From: Prochlorococcus sp. HOT208_60m_813O14
GTDB taxonomy: Bacteria > Cyanobacteriota > Cyanobacteriia > PCC-6307 > Cyanobiaceae
Length of the DNA: 58,628 nt
Direction: 5' to 3'
Assembly (NCBI GenBank): GCA_002025945.1
Contig: MWOO01000165.1
Coordinates: 1-58,628, forward strand
Shown: piece after piece, positions 54,336-58,628 of the stretch
Layout: each line of letters opens with the position of its first letter
How positions within the stretch are numbered: position 1 is the stretch's first letter
Notes under the pieces: generated by a model
The model's database searches: none
The model's input: only the letters and a program-made list of their open reading frames with translations
Told to the model about the DNA's origin: nothing
Position numbers and translations under genes: made by a program

Positions 54336-54569
54336 TTAAGATGCTTCAGGGGAAAATATCGTCCTATTTTTTTGCCAATACTCACAGCCTTTAAGTAAAT
54401 GATCACCCTGTGGTATGCGTTTTTCGTATTTTGGACAGATCAAGATAGTAGCAAAAGTTTCTGTAGTGCTGTAGCGAAAGTGATTGCAAGTAATACAAAT
54501 CTTTGTTCGTTTTCGTTTTAGGGTAGATTCTTTTAGATATTCCCATTTTGACGGATTTACCTTAATCAT
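54336..54569 (-). CDS. 77-residue cysteine-containing (possible zinc) protein
   Basis: A small soluble protein with CITCNHFR (CxxC), ILICPKYE and KGCEYWQK, four cysteines arranged like a zinc ribbon, and a basic N-terminal segment (LKRKRTKI). Its ATG overlaps the DUF1651 stop by four bases, so the two are co-translated from the shared LexA-like promoter. No family recognised. Confidence 0.65.
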   Translation of the reverse strand: MIKVNPSKWEYLKESTLKRKRTKICITCNHFRYSTTETFATILICPKYEKRIPQGDHLLKGCEYWQKNRTIFSPEAS

Positions 54570-54862
54570 GATTGCTGGAATTTATTAGTATTAATTTGCC
54601 AACCTCCTGAAATTAATTCATTCCATGTTTCGCAAGCACACTCAATAGAATGAAGTCTTGAATTTTTAATTTGGGCTGGTTCACCTAATTCATTTGCATA
54701 GAAAAGATGAGTATATACTTCTAAGTTATTAGATACAGATTTCTTATAACTCTCAAAAAAAATTAATAAACCGCTTTTTTTGTTAAACAACCAGCCAGTT
54801 GGGGGGTCAATAAGGCTGCCACGATAAAAATAAGTCCTAACATTAGCGACTCCTGAAGTCAT
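54566..54862 (-). CDS. DUF1651 protein, copy 1
   Basis: A 98-residue protein. TGWLFNKKSGLLIFFE, followed by YANELGEPAQIKNSRL and WNELISGGWQ, follow the DUF1651 layout (GWL...F...GEP...W..L...GW) of marine picocyanobacteria. A paralogue is at 57008-57307, and both have the same promoter architecture. Function unknown; the promoter suggests DNA-damage control. Confidence 0.8.
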   Translation of the reverse strand: MTSGVANVRTYFYRGSLIDPPTGWLFNKKSGLLIFFESYKKSVSNNLEVYTHLFYANELGEPAQIKNSRLHSIECACETWNELISGGWQINTNKFQQS

Positions 54863-54867
54863 GAAGA

Positions 54868-54914
54868 TAATACAGTTGTACTATTAATATAAATGTACTA
54901 CTCTTAGACGTCAA
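54868..54914 (-). promoter_or_regulatory. Promoter with LexA-like operator, DUF1651 copy 1
   Basis: The minus strand has -35 TTGACG (54914-54909), a 17-base spacer and -10 TATATT (54891-54886). Directly downstream is the near-palindrome TAGTACAACTGTATTA (54883-54868), one base away from the cyanobacterial LexA consensus AGTAC-N3-TGTAC. Eighteen bases, TGTACTATTAATATAAAT on the plus strand, are identical to the copy 2 promoter. A repressor here would block initiation. Confidence 0.7.
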
Positions 54915-55053
54915 GTGTTCCTCTGGTAATTATTTAAATACTAAAATTACTTTACAGAAATAACCAGCCGTAAACTTCTTATTTGGTAATAGTGAATACA
55001 AGTAACTCCTTGAAAAGGAAAATATCATTAAAAAGTATCTCCAAAAGAATGCA

Positions 55054-55290
55054 ATGTATCGAAATCCCTTCTATTTAGGATGGAACAAAGGTTGGTCTTT
55101 TTTATTTTTTTTTGAGGGTGGCATTGCAAAAATTGAAGCAAAAGGTTTTGGTATTTCTATTACAACAAAAGTTGAGAAAGGAGAATCACCCCTAGAATCT
55201 GCGGATAGATTAGTCTCGAAAGAGCAAAGGATTAGAAAATCAAGATATTATTCTTGGGTTAAATCTATTAATGAAAAAACAATAAATTAA
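55054..55290 (+). CDS. 78-residue hypothetical protein
   Basis: FYLGWNKGWSFLFFFEGGIA looks like strands or a weak membrane segment. The rest is charged (KVEKGESPLESADRLVSKEQ), ending SWVKSINEKTIN. No family recognised. Confidence 0.55.
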   Translation: MYRNPFYLGWNKGWSFLFFFEGGIAKIEAKGFGISITTKVEKGESPLESADRLVSKEQRIRKSRYYSWVKSINEKTIN

Positions 55291-55359
55291 CCAATTCTTT
55301 AATTTCTAAAGTAATTTGTTGACAGTCAATTTAAAATAGAAATTAGTCATTTATTTTTC

Positions 55360-55617
55360 GTGTCCAATAAATTTTATGAATGGTGGAAAAACCATAGAAA
55401 AGTTGTAACATATGGAGCTTTTATCATCTTGTTTGGTTTTTATTTATCTCCGGTTGTCAAAGAAGCAAAATACAAAAACCAATGTATTAAGTACTCTACT
55501 AAAGGAGCTTTAACTAAATTCAATAAGGACGATATAGGAAAAACTTTACTAGAAGAAACAGGTTTGAATATTGATGAACTAGCAAAGATTGAAGGTTATA
55601 AGAATTGCATTAATTAA
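55360..55617 (+). CDS. 85-residue single-span membrane protein with cysteine tail
   Basis: GTG-started. A short basic N-terminus (FYEWWKNHRKVV), a membrane helix (TYGAFIILFGFYLSPVV) and a tail with KNQCIKYSTKGAL and GYKNCIN. It resembles the helix and cysteine region of 27029-27466. It heads a four-gene run that includes a ligase adenylation domain. Confidence 0.6.
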   Translation: MSNKFYEWWKNHRKVVTYGAFIILFGFYLSPVVKEAKYKNQCIKYSTKGALTKFNKDDIGKTLLEETGLNIDELAKIEGYKNCIN

Positions 55618-55648
55618 AAAGTTCGCAAAAATTACGCTGAGTTTTTAA

Positions 55649-55855
55649 ATGTTTAAAGGTATGTTTAAACTGATTTTATTAATATTATTATTTAGATTTA
55701 TATCAATAAGTCCAAAAACAAGATATTTGGTTGGCATAACTCTAAAAATGATTTCTTCATTTCTTTTATGGACTGTTAAATATGAAGATAGAGAAAAATG
55801 GATTATAGATAAACCAAGTTGGATACCTAGCCAAAAACTTAAGCCATCGTATTAA
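55649..55855 (+). CDS. 68-residue membrane protein
   Basis: A hydrophobic N-terminal helix (KLILLILLFRFISIS) and a second hydrophobic segment (LVGITLKMISSFLLWTV) are followed by a polar tail with KYEDREKWIIDKPSWIPSQK. Its stop touches the ATG of the ligase-domain gene. Confidence 0.55.
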   Translation: MFKGMFKLILLILLFRFISISPKTRYLVGITLKMISSFLLWTVKYEDREKWIIDKPSWIPSQKLKPSY

Positions 55856-56605
55856 ATGAAGACTTATTTAGAAGAACGAATTGAATGGTACGACGACAAT
55901 TATAGAAATGGTAATGCTTTAATCTCTGATAAGCAGTTCGACCAACTTGAAAAAAATTTATTAAGAACAAACCCTAATTGTGATTACTTTAAAAAGAAAA
56001 ATAAACTAGTTTTACCCTCATTAGAAAAGGATTCAATAGATGAATTTTTGAAAGGATTATTAGTAGATACCAGATTATTAATTGAACCGAAAATTGATGG
56101 TTGTGCTGTTGCTTTGCAATATAGGGATGGAACTTTGGAGAAAGCAATTTCAAGAAAAGGAGCAGATGTTACTAGTAAACTTTTTAAAGTCCAAGACATT
56201 CCCAATAATCTCCCTTTACGAGGGGTTCTTCAAGTTAGAGGTGAATTATATGCACCCAACCAAAGTCCAAATATCTCCCAGAGAATCGCTTCTGGATTTC
56301 TAAGAGCTAAAGAAGGATTTTCTGAAAGTCTTAGCTTCTGCGCATTTCAAATACTTAATTCAACACTTAACCAATATGAGTCCAAAAAGAGTCTTTCAAA
56401 GCTTGGCTTCACGATCCCCCAGGATATTTCATGCAACTTTACGAGCCAAGTTGAAGGATTTAGAAAACAATGGCTAGAAGGGAAGCTTTTTAGTAAATAT
56501 CCAACAGATGGAATAGTAGTAAAAATAAATTCTAGAAAATTACAATTGATTAGAGAAAAATCAAATTTAGATTATCCTTATTGGCAAGTGGCAATAAAAA
56601 GTTAA
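55856..56605 (+). CDS. Stand-alone NAD+-dependent DNA ligase adenylation domain
   Basis: A 249-residue protein. A short Ia-like segment (YRNGNALISDKQFDQLEKNL) is followed by LPSLEK, motif I EPKIDGCAVAL with the adenylated Lys79, AISRKGADVT, VRGELY (III), TDGIVVKIN (IV) and YWQVAIK (V) at the very end. LigA is about 670 residues; here the OB, zinc-finger, helix-hairpin-helix and BRCT parts are absent. It could make an AMP-lysine from NAD+ but should not seal nicks alone. The last base of its stop overlaps the next start. Confidence 0.8.
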   Translation: MKTYLEERIEWYDDNYRNGNALISDKQFDQLEKNLLRTNPNCDYFKKKNKLVLPSLEKDSIDEFLKGLLVDTRLLIEPKIDGCAVALQYRDGTLEKAISRKGADVTSKLFKVQDIPNNLPLRGVLQVRGELYAPNQSPNISQRIASGFLRAKEGFSESLSFCAFQILNSTLNQYESKKSLSKLGFTIPQDISCNFTSQVEGFRKQWLEGKLFSKYPTDGIVVKINSRKLQLIREKSNLDYPYWQVAIKS

Positions 56606-56718
56606 TGGAATTAATACACCAGATTTTTCCTACTTGGCATATTTACTTGGATATGTTTTTGGTTGGCTTTGCAACTTACGGTTTTCTAAGAATTAAGAAA
56701 AAAATTAAAACTAAATAA
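56605..56718 (+). CDS. 37-residue membrane peptide
   Basis: The ATG shares one base with the upstream stop. One helix (FPTWHIYLDMFLVGFATYGF) precedes a basic tail RIKKKIKTK. Coupled to the ligase-domain gene; no family recognised. Confidence 0.5.
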   Translation: MELIHQIFPTWHIYLDMFLVGFATYGFLRIKKKIKTK

Positions 56719-56728
56719 AGTTTCTAAA

Positions 56729-56881
56729 TCATCCGTGGTCCTTAAGCATGGATTTAAGTTGTTCCGTATCTAATTGTTCAAGATAATTTCTCATTGCCAA
56801 CCAAGATCTTCTGCTTTCTAACTTTCCACTTTGCTTAAATAAATTCGCGGAAACTTGATCTATCAATTCTTTATGAGTCAT
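56729..56881 (-). CDS. 50-residue helical protein, third gene of the copy 2 DUF1651 operon
   Basis: MTHKELIDQVSANLFKQSGK is followed by SRRSWLAMRNYLEQLDTEQL, a helical, basic/acidic protein with SMLKDHG at the end. The ATG at 56881 overlaps the stop of the 46-residue gene by 11 bases. An ATG-less extension to 56917 is less likely. Confidence 0.6.
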   Translation of the reverse strand: MTHKELIDQVSANLFKQSGKLESRRSWLAMRNYLEQLDTEQLKSMLKDHG

Positions 56882-57011
56882 ATTTATATTCTTCATCAAG
56901 TTCAATGACAACACCATTAAAAAATTCTGCTAATAATTTTGATGGGTCTTGTATAGATACCTTTCTATCTGCTTTTGATAGTTTCTTTTTGATTGAATTT
57001 AAGTTAGTCAT
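56871..57011 (-). CDS. 46-residue protein, second gene of the copy 2 DUF1651 operon
   Basis: MTNLNSIKKKLSKADRKVSI, then DPSKLLAEFFNGVVIELDEE. Its ATG overlaps the DUF1651 stop by four bases (ATGA), and its end overlaps the next gene by 11 bases. The tight packing makes it a real gene. No family recognised. Confidence 0.65.
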   Translation of the reverse strand: MTNLNSIKKKLSKADRKVSIQDPSKLLAEFFNGVVIELDEEYKYDS

Positions 57012-57307
57012 ACTGATTCAGGTAATTCAAGTTCTTCAAAAGTCCAACCTTCTAATTGAAGGTCATGCCATTTATCCCAAGCATTATCCAAATACATTTG
57101 AGTTGATGATTTAATTGCCATTGGCTCACCAAGATCATTTGCATAATAAGTATGAGCAAAAATTCTCATACTATTTCTTGGAGATTTTTTATTCCTCGTA
57201 AATAAAATCAATCTGCTGCGGTCTGGGCTAAGCAACCAACCACTTGGGGACTCATTACGATAACCGTAAGAAAAATTAGTCCAAACATTAGCTCCTCCTA
57301 AAGTCAT
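57008..57307 (-). CDS. DUF1651 protein, copy 2
   Basis: A 99-residue protein. SGWLLSPDRSRLILFTRN, then YANDLGEPMAIKSSTQ and AWDKWHDLQLEGWTFEE show the same layout as copy 1 at 54566-54862. Identities cluster in YAN(E/D)LGEP.(A)IK and the last W..L...GW. It is followed by two overlapping small genes, so this unit has three members. Function unknown. Confidence 0.82.
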   Translation of the reverse strand: MTLGGANVWTNFSYGYRNESPSGWLLSPDRSRLILFTRNKKSPRNSMRIFAHTYYANDLGEPMAIKSSTQMYLDNAWDKWHDLQLEGWTFEELELPESV

Positions 57308-57314
57308 TACTTAA

Positions 57315-57362
57315 TAATACATATGTACTATTAATATAAATACATTAGAAATGGATCGTCAA
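57315..57362 (-). promoter_or_regulatory. Promoter with LexA-like operator, DUF1651 copy 2
   Basis: The minus strand has -35 TTGACG (57362-57357), an 18-base spacer and -10 TATATT (57338-57333). The near-palindrome TAGTACATATGTATTA (57330-57315) follows at once, with arms TAGTACAT and ATGTATTA matching at 7 of 8 positions. It resembles AGTAC-N3-TGTAC with one change. Same layout as copy 1. Confidence 0.72.
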
Positions 57363-57454
57363 GTATTTTGGCAAATAAATTATTTACACTGATAGAGAAT
57401 TAAAACAGCTCAGTTATTCCAAAAAATAAAATACCCACCAAAAGCCTGTTTTAG

Positions 57455-57640
57455 CAAGCATTTTGATAGGTAACACCGGATCCCCGTCAGTTCTCTGCTG
57501 CATCGACCTGGAAATGCCAGAAGAGGATTCAAAGTGGGCTTTCGTTTCCGATTACAAGATCGGTTTACTACCGCATCACGACAGTCTCCTCATGTCGAAA
57601 GAGAGTCAGATCAGAGCACATAAAGAAGAACTTAACCAAA
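57455..57640 (-). ncRNA. ssaA: Probable 6S RNA
   Basis: About 185 bases of clearly higher GC (near 50% by eye) sit beside purK. In cyanobacteria the 6S RNA gene (ssaA) adjoins purK and is about 185 nt long. The stretch holds hairpins such as CCGAT/ATCGG and CGACA/TGTCG, and CTCTG/CAGAG repeats near the ends that could close the rod. 6S RNA binds RNA polymerase. Strand is inferred: minus, behind purK, where GCTTG/CAGGC and a T-rich tail follow; the plus strand is possible. End coordinates are approximate. Confidence 0.6.
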
Positions 57641-57670
57641 GATCCAGTAAACTAACTCTAACTTATTTTT

Positions 57671-58628
57671 TTATGCATTTGGAGATGGCCAAATGTCTCT
57701 TACCATAGTTAATAAAACTTGAGCCTCATCATATCTTTCTGAATGCGTTTTACCATTTAATAAAAATGTGATGTGAGCCATTTTTCTTCCCAGAATTTCA
57801 CGAGATTTGCCATAACAATGAATATTAGAACCCTCAATTTCAGATAACATTTTAATTCTGGTTTCCATTGAGATTGAGAAATTCTTTCTTAATCCTAGTA
57901 GATTTATCATAATTGCCCCTTCACAGTTCATTTCAATTTCAGGTGGCATTATCCCAGAAGAAATGCAAACATATTGATCAAACTGACTTGAAGTGCAAGC
58001 TTCAATAGAGAAATGAGCTGAGTTATGTGTTCTAGGAGCTATTTCATTAATTAAAAGACCATTATCTCCATAGAAGAATTCAATAGCTAAAACACCAACG
58101 TAATTAAGTTCATTTACTATTGAAGAGAATATATTTATTGCAAATAAGTTCAAATCATATTCATTTATTCCAGGTGCAAGAACCCAATCACAAACGTGGT
58201 TTGATTGAAATGTCTCAACTATTGGAAAGAATCTTATCTTACCGGTCCTATCTCTGGAACCAACAAGAGCCAGTTCTTTTTCATACTCTATCCATTCTTC
58301 TATTAACCATTCAGCAGAATTATTCTCTGTTAAAAAAGAATCTAAATCTTCTCTTGTCTTTATTTTTTTGTTCCCTTTACCGTCATATCCACCTTTATTT
58401 GATTTTGCCATTAGAGGAAAAGTCCAATTTTTGATTTCCTCATCCGAGAGATTTTTAAAATCTTCAATACTTATCCATTTTGGACAGGGAAAATTCATTC
58501 TATCGATTAATTTTTTTTGAGAAAACCTATCCACTAATGGCCTAATTGCATTAAGGCTTGGAACAAAAATATCGTTATTGCCAATTAAATTTAATTTATC
58601 GATTTTTATCCATTCATTTTCAAAAATT
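57671..58628 (-). CDS. purK: 5-(carboxyamino)imidazole ribonucleotide synthase PurK (partial)
   Basis: An ATP-grasp enzyme of purine synthesis that carboxylates AIR. The visible part has the ATP-binding loop MAKSNKGGYDGKGN, EEWIEYEKELALVGSRD, GVLAIEFFYG and the metal/ATP end EIAPRTHNSAHFSIEAC, all PurK landmarks. The reading frame runs off the right edge (IFENEWIKIDKLNLIGN upstream), so the N-terminus is missing. The end PNA-stop lies 31 bases from the probable 6S RNA. Confidence 0.94.
   Translation of the reverse strand, partial: IFENEWIKIDKLNLIGNNDIFVPSLNAIRPLVDRFSQKKLIDRMNFPCPKWISIEDFKNLSDEEIKNWTFPLMAKSNKGGYDGKGNKKIKTREDLDSFLTENNSAEWLIEEWIEYEKELALVGSRDRTGKIRFFPIVETFQSNHVCDWVLAPGINEYDLNLFAINIFSSIVNELNYVGVLAIEFFYGDNGLLINEIAPRTHNSAHFSIEACTSSQFDQYVCISSGIMPPEIEMNCEGAIMINLLGLRKNFSISMETRIKMLSEIEGSNIHCYGKSREILGRKMAHITFLLNGKTHSERYDEAQVLLTMVRDIWPSPNA

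Noticed and set aside
56905..57114. Plus-strand ORF opposite the DUF1651 copy 2 operon
   Set aside because: The minus strand has three tightly overlapping genes with a promoter; this frame is their antisense shadow.
57463..57708. Plus-strand ORF of 81 codons overlapping the end of purK
   Set aside because: It lies in the GC-rich segment that fits a 6S RNA, runs 38 bases antisense into purK and shows no protein family features.

Overview
The window looks like a stretch of chromosome from a high-light-adapted Prochlorococcus (marine picocyanobacterium). The evidence is the very AT-rich sequence, the compact genes with overlapping stops, and cyanobacterial genes such as chlP, pcyA, petN, petJ, thf1, sipA, a devBCA-type exporter and a high-light-inducible (Hli) protein. 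There are also many tiny marine-picocyanobacterial proteins, including DUF1651 members. No tRNA, rRNA, insertion sequence or CRISPR array was seen.

Region 1 (1-25733) is ordinary core genome. It holds lptB (cut by the left edge), typA, two M15 D-Ala peptidases, chlP, glyS, sir, recG, tsf-rpsB with a probable autoregulatory leader pseudoknot, a GT2 glycosyltransferase, devBCA, pcyA, a complementary M16 protease pair, sipA, ftsH, clpP and thf1. FtsH, ClpP and Thf1 together form a thylakoid protein quality-control neighbourhood.

Region 2 (25734-32653) starts with petN and is then dominated by small proteins: single membrane segments, short helical proteins, a lipoprotein, a ribbon-helix-helix-like protein, a DUF2130 coiled-coil protein and a free-standing IF-2 N-terminal domain. 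Region 3 (32689-38451) is a four-gene DNA repair cassette: MBL exonuclease, ATP-dependent ligase, Lhr-like helicase and PdeM-like phosphoesterase. The last two gene boundaries are overlapping or abutting. Region 4 (38656-45361) holds the phosphate transporter pstS-pstC-pstA-pstB, cytochrome c6 and a K+ channel/TrkA-N protein.

Region 5 (45439-57362) is accessory-like. It is full of 13-130-residue proteins, many with overlapping or abutting frames, so translational coupling is likely. It includes a run of four mini membrane proteins ending in a strong terminator, an Hli protein, and two unusually well-primed tiny ORFs, each ending near a terminator hairpin. It also has two DUF1651 operons with nearly identical promoters that carry LexA-like operators. 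Between those two operons lies a cluster encoding a free-standing NAD+-dependent DNA ligase adenylation domain among mini membrane proteins. The window ends with a probable 6S RNA beside purK, which is cut by the right edge.

Functional names rest on motifs read by eye. Small-protein calls rest on start/stop structure, spacing and hydrophobicity only.
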